From NCBI GenBank assembly GCA_033032865.1, contig JAWHQI010000099.1, forward strand, positions 4,019,501 through 4,083,500: a stretch of DNA of 64,000 bases, read 5' to 3'. The notes under the pieces are model-generated. The model saw nothing but the letters and a program-made list of their open reading frames with translations. It did not search any database and was not told the origin of the DNA. Each line of letters opens with the position of its first letter. Positions within the stretch are counted from its first letter, which is position 1. Below, piece by piece: positions 20,276 to 29,858 of this stretch. Made by a program: the position numbers and the translations under genes. The stretch is from Dactylorhiza incarnata. Taxonomy: Eukaryota > Streptophyta > Magnoliopsida > Asparagales > Orchidaceae.

Positions 20276-21049
20276 TTAACAACTTCTGATAGATCAGTTA
20301 TCTATTCTTCTCTGAACTCAGATCGACTATTAGGTAACGGATCTATTCAATTATTTGGACTTATTCATTATCAGATAAGTCTAGATTTGATCCTTCCTTT
20401 TATTATTTATTTCTATTCTCTTCTTTCGAGAAAGTAGCCTTTGACATATATTAAAAAAGGTTACTTTCATGGAAAAGGAAAAAGAATTAAAGTTTATTGC
20501 TGAATCAGATTGCAGTTCCAAGAGTAATCATTTCAGAATATTTTATTCCTTATATAGAAGATTTGATTTTAAATCATTCAGATATATATCTAAGGAAAAA
20601 GAGATATAGAAGAGATCAATCAAGGATATATCAGAAAAATATAGAGAAGAAGAGATATATCAGTGGATTCAATAGAGAATAGAGAAGATATAGAATATAC
20701 TCTGATATTCAGAAATCTTCATCTTCTACAAAAACTTTTTCATTCCCTGAGAACATCAACAATCTTCTCTCAGTTTCAGCTGCTAGTTCCTAATCTTCAA
20801 ATAGCAACAATAATCTGAGAAGCTTTGTCTCTCATATTCATCTTCTATCAAGGAAGATATTCTACATTCAAGAGAAAGCTCCATCTAACTTTCAAAGAAA
20901 TTCTATCAGACAGGGGGAGCTTTACAACACAACAATCCACTAGTCTTCTCTCAGATCTTGTCGACAGAGAAGAATTCCATAAACACCTTTTCATTTATTT
21001 TACCTCATCTTGTACAGGGTTCTAACTCCCTTCAAAAGTTAAACCTTTG

Positions 21050-21180
21050 GTGGCAGGGAACCTGATCAAAAATTTGTGTTATGGTTTGAGCACCTGATCA
21101 AAAGCTCAGTGGTGTTTGGGCACCTGATCAAAACCCCCAGTGGTGATAGGGCACCTGATCAAAAACCTAGTGGATTCCGT
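21050..21180 (+). repeat. Tandem leader repeats, element D LTR
   Basis: Four units of GGGCACCTGATCAAAA with an upstream GGTG arm, as in ggtgtttgggcacc and ggtgatagggcacc, lie downstream in U3-R-U5 order. They match the C leader in the RNA sense. Confidence 0.72.
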
Positions 21181-21375
21181 CCAAGGGTGGTAGAAGAGTA
21201 GATGTACGCAGTTTGATTGGGGAACTACTATAGATCCTTGTGTCTTCTTTGATTATGTTTTTCTTTCTGCCTGTGTTGTGTTTTAGTTTTATACTCACTC
21301 TGCTATACATATATATATATATCACTATTTTAATTCCGCTATAAAATAAGTTAAAACTTTTTAATACTCTATTCA

Positions 21376-21422
21376 CCCCCCCCCCCCACCCCCCACCCCC
21401 CCCCCCCCCCCCCCCCCCCCCC
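21376..21422. repeat. 47-base C-rich tract (G-run on the other strand)
   Basis: Almost pure C, broken by two A. The same site has 6-16 G in the related LTRs, so this is an expansion. Assembly length here may be unreliable. Confidence 0.8.
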
Positions 21423-21453
21423 GTCAAGAGTAAATCTAAGATCTAATACCTCA

Positions 21454-21757
21454 CTTTTAGACTATGGTTACAACAACCCAGATGCTCCTCCACCTCCTTC
21501 AAGATATTATCCTAAGCCCAAAGCTTATTTTGACAAGCAAATGAAAAAGAGCAAGCAGGGGAAGGCTAAGATGCCTTATATGTGTGTTGTGAACTTATTG
21601 AAATATGAAAAACATTTATATATATATATTGATGTTTTAATATTTCAATTTATTTTGTTTTCTTCTTTTTGTCATGCTGTGTGTTTATATTTATGATTAA
21701 TATCGATGCAATTCACCTTAGTTGACAGGGTTCTGACATCTTCAAATAGGGGGATAT
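21454..21757 (+). pseudogene. 3' end of the interior of element E
   Basis: A short frame continues from the D border with PDAPPPPSRYYPKPKAYF and a lysine-rich tail, then about 180 AT-rich bases to the polypurine tract at 21744-21753. It is the tail of a 3'-proximal ORF cut by D. Its function is unknown. Confidence 0.5.
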
Positions 21758-22074
21758 TGTTGGGTATTGTAGCCACAATAACCTTGATTTGAAGAAGTGT
21801 CCCTTGAACTAAGATTAATTGATATTATATTTGATGTTTTTTCTTAGTGGTGTGTTTGAAGGACAGTAATTGCTAAGTACAAACCAATGTCGGGTTTCAA
21901 TGAGTCATAAACACAGGCCTATGCAGTGTAATCCCTCATTGTGTAGAGCAAAGTGTTGACTCATGTGAAATCTCTCTACAGGGATGTAATTCATATTCAA
22001 ACACTATGGAGAAGACAAGGTGAAGTTCGTGCTGAAATTAGAAGTGGAAGAAAAATAGTCTTAAATCCTTTTCG

Positions 22075-22400
22075 TCAAGTGGTCTCGAAGAATCAAAGTA
22101 AATTCGTCGAGACAACTCGTGAAGACTTAGCTATTCATCGAATTCACTCGAGAAGTCTCAAAAATTTTATTAAGTGTTTTTCGTCGAGTAAAGGATAGTT
22201 CACTCGAGAACACTCGATGAATTCGTCGAGTGATCTGTCGATTTCTCATGAACACTCGATGAATTCGTCGAGTGCTCTCGTGAAATACTCGAGTGGTCTA
22301 AGATTCTTTTCTTCCCGTCTTAGCAAATTTCTCTAAGTCTAATTCGTCAAGTCATAGTATGAATTCGTCGAGTAATCTTGTATTCGACGAGTCCACTCGA
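22075..22400. repeat. U3 array of ACTCGACGAATTCGTCGAGT palindromes, element E LTR
   Basis: The full palindrome is almost complete at 22206-22231 and 22252-22273, where the left arm reads actcgatgaattcgtcgagt. Half-sites such as ttcgtcga and actcga fill the rest. Confidence 0.85.
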
Positions 22401-22525
22401 CGAATCTAGACAGAGCGGGTTTTCTTCTATTTGACGCAATTTTTTCCTTTTGGGGTTTTTCATCCATGTACAGTACACGTGGACCTCTTTCCTTAAGTCA
22501 TTTTTACAGCCGTTTGAAGGAGTTC

Positions 22526-22533
22526 TATAAATA
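22526..22533 (+). promoter_or_regulatory. TATA box of the E LTR
   Basis: TATAAATA stands about 770 bases into the LTR, downstream of the dyads and upstream of the hairpin series. Confidence 0.6.
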
Positions 22534-22842
22534 ATTGAAGGATGTTTCTATTAACCCTAATTTTGTGTTATTTTAGAAAGAAAGACATCGAGATTTTTGT
22601 CGGCCATCATTCTCATTCTCGCACAGACGTTCTTCTGCCGCTGACAAGTCCAGTGCTTGATTCTTCATCAAGTCTCGACTCAACAAGATCTTTGTGCTCA
22701 ATTTGATTCAAGTGTCTTTTATATCTTGTTGTATTGACAAGTATTCAGATCAAATCGTTCAAGACAAAGGGTTTCTTCTTCCCTATTCAAGTTCAGGATT
22801 TCATCTATTTCAAGGAAGAAGAAGACCTATTATTTCAGATCT

Positions 22843-23100
22843 GAAGAAGTGGAATCTTCTTGAGATTCTAAGAGATTGGTTTTATAATCTAAAGTTCTTG
22901 TAATATCTTTTTACCTATTCTTGTAGGAAATTTTATCTTCCAAGTCTTTGTAGATCCTAGTTTAGAGGATCGAGTTTGTAGGAGAGTTTTGTTCTCCGAG
23001 TTTGTAGGAGAAATTGTTCTCCAAGCTTTTTGTAGGGGAGAGTGTTCCCCGAGTTTGTAGGTGTTTCACTCAGAGTTGTAAGATTATTCATAATCTGAGG
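22843..23100 (+). repeat. Tandem covarying hairpins in the E leader
   Basis: Most units read TTTGTA, arm, loop, complementary arm, then GAG or AAG. Stems: GGAA/TTCC (22926, 22938), GATCC/GGATC (22953, 22967), GGAGA/TCTCC (22981, 22993), GGAGAA/TTCTCC (23007, 23017), GGGGA/TCCCC (23035, 23046) and AGATTA/TAATCT (23081, 23091). Two weaker stems precede them, at 22843 and 22873. The arms differ between units, yet each pair is complementary. Confidence 0.82.
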
Positions 23101-23335
23101 ATAGTGAAGTAGCTTAGTCTAGCCGGGCGTGCCAGATAGGTGAGGCAGGAAAGTGGAGTACCCACATCGGGGAACCACTATAAAATCGGTATGTTTGTGT
23201 GTGTTCTTTGTTTTCTGTAAGCTTTTCTTTATTGATTTTAATTTTGCTTAAAAGCCATAGAACTCACCTATTCACCCCCCCCCCCCCCCCACCCCCGCCC
23301 CTCTAGGTGATTTAGGTAGCAACTAGATACTTTCA

Positions 23336-24411
23336 TTTCTTTAGTTCCACACTCTTCATCGCTATTAGATGAGGAGGAGCTTGGGTCAGACTCTGAATCA
23401 CTCCAGGTTTCAGCAATGAAACCTTTTCCTCTTTTCTTCTCCTTCCTTATGAAGGATTTCTTCTTGTGCTCCTTCTTCTGTTTGTTGCTTTTGTTCTTTT
23501 CTTCTTCAGGACATTCAGTGGCAAAGTGTCCAGGATTTTTGCATGAAAAACAGATAATTTCCTGTTTAGGAGTTTTGTCATACCTTGGTTTGCTTGAACT
23601 CCTCTCTTTCCTTCTGGAGTCCTCTGTCCTGATCCATCTCTTGAATCTTTTAGCCAAGAGATTGAACATCTTTTCTTCAGAGGTGGAGGGCTCTGCTTCA
23701 GCAGTCTTTAGTGTAAGTGTCCTTTCTTTGGAGTTGAGATTCTCTCCTAGGCTTCTGACTCAGCCCTGCTTTTTAGTAGAAGCTCATAGGACTTGAGCTT
23801 CTCTAGTAGAGCATCTGTTGATATTTCTCTGAGGCATCTAGAATCTTTAATCGCCCAGATTCTTGAGTCTCATGTGCTTGGGAAGCACATGAAAAGCTTG
23901 CCATTAATTTCTGTCAGAGAAATTTCTTTGTCAAGCCATCTCAGCTCATTTATGATAAAGTTGAACTTGTCATACATTTCAGCTTTGCTTTCATCATCCT
24001 TTTTCTAAAGTTCTCATATCGGGATATGGGAAGGGACTTCTTGTCCTTTCTTTCATCAGAGCTGCCTTCAACTAATCTTGAAAGAGATTTCTAGATTTCT
24101 TTGGCAGAGTTGCAATCAACAACTTTTTAAAATATGTCATCTGACATGATTGACACCAGGATATCCATGGCTTTGGCATCACATGCCTTCACCTTCTTCT
24201 CAGCATCAGTCCACTCTGCTTTGGGGAATGTAGTTTGTGTTACTGGCCCACTAGCATCCTTTCTCACTAGGGCTGGGGGACCTGTAATAATGACATTAAA
24301 AATGTCTTCATCAATAGAGTTCATATACAACTTTATTCTTCCCTTTCAGAGTGTAAACTTATTTAGGTTAGACATTGGTTGTTTTGTTTATGCATAATCC
24401 ATAGAACTCAT
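23336..24411 (-). pseudogene. gag: Gag of element F, cut by element E
   Basis: The start at 24411 (MSSMDYA) aligns with the gags of A and C. Stops occur at codon 8, near 24350, at the shared TAA after MSDDIF (24127) and near 24090, and there is a frameshift near 24000. A good knuckle CFSCKNPGHFATEC remains (near 23550), followed by lysine-rich and acidic serine-rich sequence. It breaks off at 23336, where the E LTR begins. Confidence 0.82.
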
Positions 24412-24505
24412 TTCCTTTAGAAAATAGTTTTGATTAATTTAAGATAAAAAAATGATAGTGAGGAGATCTTTTGATCAAGGTATTAACCTTTTAATGATCA
24501 ACTTA

Positions 24506-24517
24506 GCTCTGATACCA
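24506..24517 (-). promoter_or_regulatory. Primer-binding site of element F
   Basis: The minus strand reads TGGTATCAGAGC, with a two-base spacer before the LTR. Confidence 0.88.
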
Positions 24518-24644
24518 ATTGAAAGTGCACAGTGTGCGTCTGAGTATTCTCTAGAGGAGGGGGGGGGGTGAATAGAGTTTTAAATATTTTCTACCATAAT
24601 TATGCATACACAATAAAAACACTAAGTGTTATGCAATCATCCTG

Positions 24645-24935
24645 TGCATGAGTCTTTTGATAAGGAGACTCTTAAAATAGAAAATCAACACACAGAGGAC
24701 ACAGGAATTTTTATAGAGGTTCCCCAAAATGTGGGTACTCCTCTCTTCTACCTCCCTGGTAGTATTGCACAACCTGTGCCTAAGTATTTTGATAAGGAGA
24801 CTTTTAGAACCACTGAGTCTTTTGATAAGAGACTCTTAGAACCACTGAGTCTTTTGATAAGGAGACTCTTAGAAACACTGAGTCTTTTGATAAGGAGACT
24901 CTTAGAACCACTAAATCCTTTGAAAGAGGGATTAA
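24645..24935 (-). repeat. Tandem leader hairpins, element F LTR
   Basis: Five units have stem GAGTCT/AGACTC or near variants. A last unit has the stem AATCC (24914-24918) and GGATT (24929-24933) in the same register, a compensatory change. Confidence 0.78.
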
Positions 24936-25579
24936 TAAAACTTTTTTACAGTTTGAAGAATAAAGGAGAAGAAAGAGTGAAGAGGGAGAATAGAATTCTT
25001 CTTTCAGAATTCTTCAGAAGCAATGATCTGCAGCTTCTATTTTTCACTAGATCTAAATAAGATAAACCCTTGCTTATGATTGTGATGATTGCAGGGGTTA
25101 TTTTATTGATCCTTATTCTCTGATCACTTCTTGTAATCTAGTTGTTGTGTGATGAAGAAGAAGAAGCAACTATGTATTTTTCTTTTGCTGTGCAGAGGGA
25201 GCACTTCTTTTTCTGTCTAGGGTTTAAGGAGAAGGAAGAAGAAGAAGAAGCCTTTTCGATAGCTGAATAATAATGTGTTCAATACTCTAACTTTTGTCTC
25301 CTCTTCAGCATAGTTATTCTGTATGATTGGGTTTTGAATTTCTTTCTCCTTTTAGGCTGTCCTGAAAAGGAATTCTTATTGGACATTCGATTTGCCTTTC
25401 TTCTTTTGGCCCGACCCATCCATCAGATTTGAATGCCTTCCAAGAATGTTTTTGATGTGTCCTGGAATACTCCATTCCATTCTTGGCAATAAATGAGCCG
25501 TTGGAGAACAGTCTTTAGTATTGTGGACCTTCTGAAAAGGTGCTAAAAGGACAGCAGAAAAGCTTCCTTTTCAGACTGT

Positions 25580-25870
25580 ATTCGACGCATCGTCGAATTG
25601 AATTTCTTTCTTATCGACGCACCTCTGAGTTCTTATAAGAGTATCTTCGAAATCCTTCTTAGCTCAGACTGAACTCAGATGTCGACGTAGCATTGAATTG
25701 ACTTCCTTCTTATTAATGCACCTCTGAGTTCTTATTGAAGTGGCTTCGAAATAGTTCTCAGCTCTGAATGAACTCAGATGTCAACGTTACGTCGAATACT
25801 TCTTGATGTATCCACCGAGTTGAAAGTTTGAACTTGGACTTCATCTTCTGCGTCGATTTGAAATAGAAGT
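25580..25870. repeat. U3 CGTCGA dyads, element F LTR
   Basis: The first dyad reads attcgacgcatcgtcgaat (25588). Later copies are mostly decayed (cttcgaa, gcgtcaac). The array continues after the G insertion at 40540-40640. Confidence 0.78.
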
Positions 25871-26219
25871 TGCGTCAACTTCACTGATGGCTTCAACACT
25901 GTTGAAACTGAGACTTGCGAACAAGACTTAGTTTCTGTGGAGTTCGGGGCCCTCAGCTAGCCGAGGGGCGACCAATCCTTACTCCTCCCAAGGGAGAGCT
26001 CTAGGTTGAAGGTGTTGGAACTAGGGACTGGACCAAGGGCTTAGTGGGGAGGTCCCGCCACATACCCGGAAGCCCCTCAGGAACTTCCCCTCCCAAGCCA
26101 CTACTAAGCTTGGGCACCACTGGAGGCTCTCCTCACCCCCCTAGAGAGACTTGGGGAGGGAGAGAGAGGGAGAGAGCTAGCCTAGAATGAGATCCTTCCA
26201 AATGGTGCCCCCTTGGTCC

Positions 26220-26227
26220 TATTTATA
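26220..26227 (-). promoter_or_regulatory. TATA box of the G1 LTR
   Basis: The minus strand reads TATAAATA, 320 bases from the U5 end. The right LTR has its TATA box 307 bases from its end. Confidence 0.65.
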
Positions 26228-26399
26228 GGATTTTTGAAGTTGGGCTGCAAATAGCCGAAAACTGGTCTGCCAGATTACCAAAATACCCTTGAACTAGGCT
26301 GCAGATAGCCAAATCCCGTTGCTCTTGGACTGCGAATAACCAAAACTGGACTGCGAATAGCCAAATCCCGCTACTCTTGGGCGCTAAACGCAGACCGCC

Positions 26400-27012
26400 T
26401 ACCCGGCAAGGTTCTGGGCGAGCCGGAGGCCTCCTGGCCCTCTCGGCTCGCCCCCACAAGGGTGTGGGCGAGCCGGAGGCCCCCCGGCCCTCCCGGCTAG
26501 CCCCCACAAGGGTGTGGGCGAGCCGGAGGCCTCCCGGCCCTCCCAGCTCGCCACCACAAGGGTGTGGGCGAGCCGGAGGCCCCCCAGCCCTCCCAGCTCG
26601 CCCCCACAAGGGTGTGGGCGAGCCGGAGGCCTCCCGGCCCTCCCGGCTCGCCCCCACAAGGGTCTGGGCGAGCCGGAGGCCTCCCAGCCCTCCCGGCTCG
26701 CCCCCACAAGGGTATGGGCGAGCCGGAGGCCTCCCGGCCCTCCCAGCTCGCCCCCACAAGGGTGTGGGCGAGCCGGAGGCCTCCCGGACCTCCCAGCTCG
26801 CCCCCACAAGGGTGTGGGCGAGCCGGAGGCCTCCCGGCCCTCCCAGCTCTCCCCCACAAGGGTCTGGGCGAGCCGGAGGCCTCCCGGCCCTCCCGGCTCG
26901 CCCCCACAAGGCTCTGGGCGAGCCGGAGGCCTCCCGGCCCTCCCCAGCTCGCCCTCACAAGGCTCTGGGCGAGTCGGAGGCCTCCCGGCCCTCTCCGGCT
27001 CGCCCTCACAAG
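26400..27012. repeat. 60-bp tandem repeat, ten units, in G1 U3
   Basis: Each unit contains the 11-bp arms GGGCGAGCCGG and CCGGCTCGCCC (for example 26616-26626 and 26643-26653) around aggcctcccggccct. The repeat lies upstream of the TATA box. Long open frames on both strands here come from the repeat and are not genes. Confidence 0.92.
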
Positions 27013-27147
27013 GGAACAGTCCTGGGATGCGCCCCTCAGACTCGACTCCCTCCAAATGCTCACCCCTCCTCCTCCCAGGGTCGTGTCATTTGAAAATATT
27101 GGGCCTAAAAATATCTTGGGCCTCGGGGGCCCACTCGGCGAATACAG

Positions 27148-27232
27148 GGTTGTACACAATCCCTGCTCTTTTCGAGCGTGGCTCACGCTCGGAAAGAAAT
27201 GTCCAACCCTGCATATTCGACGAGTGTCGCTG
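27148..27232. repeat. Conserved inverted-repeat block in the G1 LTR
   Basis: The arms cgaatacagggttgtaca and tgtccaaccctgcatattcg flank about 45 bases, with a smaller CGAGCGTG/CACGCTCG stem inside. The reverse complement of the block recurs in the right LTR at 39347-39430. Confidence 0.75.
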
Positions 27233-27264
27233 GGAATCTGGTTATTGGTGATATCTTGGAAAAG

Positions 27265-28785
27265 CCACAGCGCCTCCCCGAGAGGTTCCCCAACCTTGCC
27301 GGCTAGCGAGAGCCCGGCTAGCTGAGCCACCTCAGGGAAAAACACAGCCTCCCCGAGAGGCCTTCCTACCCTGCCGGCTAGTGAGAGTCGGGCTAGTGGA
27401 GCCACCTCGGGGGAAAAACACTTAGCCTCCCTGAGAGGCCTTCCTACCCTGTCGGCTAGTGAGAGCCCGGCTAACGGAGCCACCTCGGGGGGAAAAATAC
27501 TTAAGAGAATTTTCGGCCACTGAGCGGTTCCTGACCCTGCCAGCTAGGTGAGAGCCTGGTCAGCGGGCCAGCATCGATGCTAAGTACTTTCCTTCTTGCC
27601 CCCGAGCGGTTCCCGGCCCTGCCAGCTAGATGGGAGCCTGGTCAGCGGACCAGCATCGGGACTAAATACTTGAAACTTTCCTTTCACCGAGCGATCCTCG
27701 GACCTGCCAGCTTGATGGGAGCCCGGCCAGCGGGCCAGCATCGGGACTAAGTACTTGAAACTTTCCTGTCACCGAGCGATCCTCGGACCTGCCAGCTTGA
27801 TGGGAGCCTGGTCAGCGGGCCAGCATCGGGACTAAATACTTGAAACTTTCCTGTCACCGAGCGATCCTCGGACCTGCCAGCTTGATGGGAGCCTGGTCAG
27901 CGGGCCAGCATCGGGACTAAATACTTGAAACTTTCCTGCCACCGAGCGATCCTCAGACCTGCCAGCTTGATGAGAGCCTGGTCAGCGGGCCAGCGTCGGG
28001 ACTAAATACTTCTAGGAGCGAGCTCTACTAGTGGTGGACATAGGGTCGACACACTTCTAGGAGCGAGCTCTACTAGTGGTGGACATAGGGTCGACACACT
28101 TCTAGGAGCGAGCTCTACTAGTGGTGTACATAGGGTCGACACACTTCTAGGAGCGAGCTCTACTAGTGGTGGACATAGGGTCGACACACTTCTAGGAGCG
28201 AGCTCTACTAGTGGTGGACATAGGGTCGACACACTTCTAGGAGCGAGCTCTACTAGTGGTGGACATAGGGTCGACACACTTCTAGGAGCGAGCTCTACTA
28301 GTGGTGGACATAGGGTCGACATACTTCTAGGAGCGAGCTCTACTAGTGGTGGACATAGGGTCGACACACCTCTAGGAGCGAGCTCTACTAGTGGTGTACA
28401 TAGGGTCGACACACTTCTAGGAGCGAGCTCTACTAGTGGTGGACCTTTTCCTCCCTGTCCCGAGCGGTTCCCGGCCCTGCCAGCTAGGTGGGAGTCTGGT
28501 CCGCGGGCCAGCATCAGGACTAAATACTTGTGACTTCCTTATCCCCGAGCGATCCTCGGACCTGCCAGCTTGATGGGAGCCTGGTCAGCGGGCCAGCATC
28601 GGGACTAAATACTTTCTTCCCTGCCCTCGAGCGGTTCCCGGCCCTGCCAGCTAGGTGGGAGCCTGGTCAGCGGGCCAGCATCGAGGCTAAGCATTCTCTT
28701 CCCCGCCCTCGAGCGGTTCCCGGCCCTGCCAGCTAGGTGGGAGCCTGGTCAGCGGGCCAGCATCGGGGCTAAGTATTTTTGAAAA
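27265..28785. repeat. 75-87 bp tandem repeats between G1 gag and its LTR
   Basis: About twelve units share the phrase ccagct(a/t)gatgggagcc and tcagcgggccagcatcg, often with CCGAGCGATCCTCGG. The first three units (to 27500) are a diverged form. A different 45-bp array interrupts the series at 28008-28441. Confidence 0.88.
28008..28441. repeat. 45-bp tandem repeat, about 9.6 units
   Basis: The unit includes acttctaggagcgagctc and tactagtggtggacataggg. Units are nearly identical and stay open as a 15-residue repeat on the minus strand, which follows from 45 being a multiple of three. The high identity suggests recent amplification. Confidence 0.92.
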
Positions 28786-28881
28786 ACTTTCATTATATTA
28801 AACCATCCTAGTACATGTTGGAAAAACTAGACATGGAAACGGAACATAGCATTACACGAACTTAAGGCTAGAAAATGAAAC

Positions 28882-29799
28882 TTAAGTATGGAAGCCGAAC
28901 TGAGCCTCCCACTCCCAGTCTTGGTCTTCCTCGACTTCTTCCGGTAGTTGTTGTTGTTGCCCTGGACCCCTCGCATCCTTCATCTCTGAGAACTCAGGGT
29001 AAGTGAACGTCGCGTGACCCTCCTCCTGGTGGAAGTCGCAGTAGGGTGACTCCACCCTACCCCTTCCTTTCCTTCTTCTTCCTGCTTTTCTGATTCTCCT
29101 CCGTCTACCCCCACCAATCTCCATGGTTTGCTGAGGTGGTGGAGGGGGTGTGTTTGGTCTCGGCCTCCACCTCGGGCGGTTGGATCTTTTTCTTTTGAAG
29201 TCCTTACTTCCTTGCTCTCGCGGAGTCGAATTGTTGACCTCTGCGCTCGCCGGGCTATTGGATAGCCTCCACCCGAGGTGGTCTCGACCATCAACATTCA
29301 CTTGGTTTCTTTTGGGGTGGAGCGAGTGGGGGTCGGATGCCTCCCCGCTCGCCCCCTTTTGGGACTGGGCTGGAAGAGACGGGGCGAGCTGGGACAGTGC
29401 CTTCCACCTGAGCTCGCCCCCTTGAGGGCCTGGGGCGAGCTGGGAGGGCGCCCCCCTCCTGAGCTCGCCCCCTTGAGGGGCTGGGGAGAGCTGGGAGGGC
29501 GCCCCCCTCCTGAGCTCGCCCCCTTGAGGGTGGGCGAGTGGGGGTATGGCACCTCCCCACTCCCCCCTCACCGGTATCTCCTTTCTGAACTGCTGGCCGA
29601 GAGTTCCCTCCTCCACCTGCTGGGGAGGGACCTCCGAACCATCTCCTCTTCTGCCTACGGCCGTCGTGGCGAAGGCGATCTGCAAGGTCTGCATGACCTC
29701 TCACTTGAAGCTTTCAAACATCTCCAACGTCACTCCAGCCACCGGGGGATGTGAATGACCTGGGTCCGAACTTCCTCCACCTCCGTCCATGGAGCTCAT
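28882..29799 (-). pseudogene. gag: Gag of half-element G1, capsid region absent
   Basis: The likely start is at 29799 (MSSMDGGGGSS), with a TGA at about 29700. Downstream come a Gln/Val-rich segment, three proline/glycine repeats (QGGELRRGAPSQL), basic sequence, and a Tat-type zinc-finger remnant beginning YCDFHQEEGHAT in which the last Cys is missing. The capsid (Retrotrans_gag) domain expected in the middle is absent, so it could not build particles. It faces away from the pol beside it. Confidence 0.72.
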
Positions 29800-29831
29800 C
29801 TCGAGAGTTTCGTGAATCGGTCACACTCCAC

Positions 29832-29858
29832 GCTCACCGCACCATATGTTGAAACCGA
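29832..29858 (-). other. Inversion junction between G1 and G2
   Basis: On the minus strand a 12-base LTR end (CTCGGTTTCAACA) is followed by the primer-binding-like TGGTGCGGTGAGC (29832-29844) and then G1 gag. On the plus strand, pol of G2 starts at 29859 in mid-gene. The rest of that LTR is missing. Confidence 0.72.

Larger units (their letters stand above)
18919..21453 (+). mobile_element. Element D: 3' part of an element of the C family
   Basis: The 3' end of the interior (18919-19844), a polypurine tract and a complete 3' LTR (19845-21453) are present on the plus strand. The 5' half is missing; the C 5' LTR stands at the break, giving a head-to-head pair. D lies within E: sequence after 21453 ends in the E polypurine tract and 3' LTR. 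Confidence 0.75.
19845..21453 (+). repeat. 3' LTR of element D (1609 bp)
   Basis: It starts tgttggaac and ends aatacctca. It is a diverged copy of the C LTR in the opposite orientation, including the dyad array, leader repeats and a C-run. Confidence 0.82.
21758..23335 (+). repeat. 3' LTR of element E (1578 bp)
   Basis: It starts tgttgggtattg after a polypurine tract and ends actttca, where the gag of F resumes on the other strand. It holds a dyad array, a TATA box, a striking hairpin series in the leader and a C-run at 23275-23290. Confidence 0.8.
24520..25899 (-). repeat. 5' LTR of element F, inner part
   Basis: It starts tgaaagtgcac as in A and runs to the G insertion, where aacac (25895-25899) is the left target-site copy. 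The outer part is at 40500-40824. The uninterrupted order is visible in the second copy at 44836-46145. Confidence 0.9.
25900..27260 (-). repeat. Left LTR of element G (G1 LTR)
   Basis: Read on the minus strand it ends CAGTTTCAACA at 25900. About 200 bases from that end it has ggcttgggaggggaag and cttccgggt, as the right LTR has near 40313-40345. The U3 limit near 27260 is approximate. Confidence 0.78.

Noticed and set aside
26223..27483. Long overlapping open frames of 218-328 codons on both strands
   Set aside because: They cover a 60-bp GC-rich tandem repeat whose length is a multiple of three, so all frames stay open; there is no domain or codon pattern.
28002..28514. 170-codon frame with a 15-residue repeat
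   Set aside because: It follows from the 45-bp tandem array and runs into the 85-bp repeat; no sign of a protein.
29278..29754. 158-codon plus-strand frame opposite G1 gag
   Set aside because: It is the shadow of the proline/glycine repeats of gag on the other strand.
25900..29858. A simple inversion of the 5' half of an ordinary gypsy element
   Set aside because: Turning 25900-29858 back would place gag before an LTR and the LTR before pol, which is not an ordinary element; the two LTRs are also too diverged.
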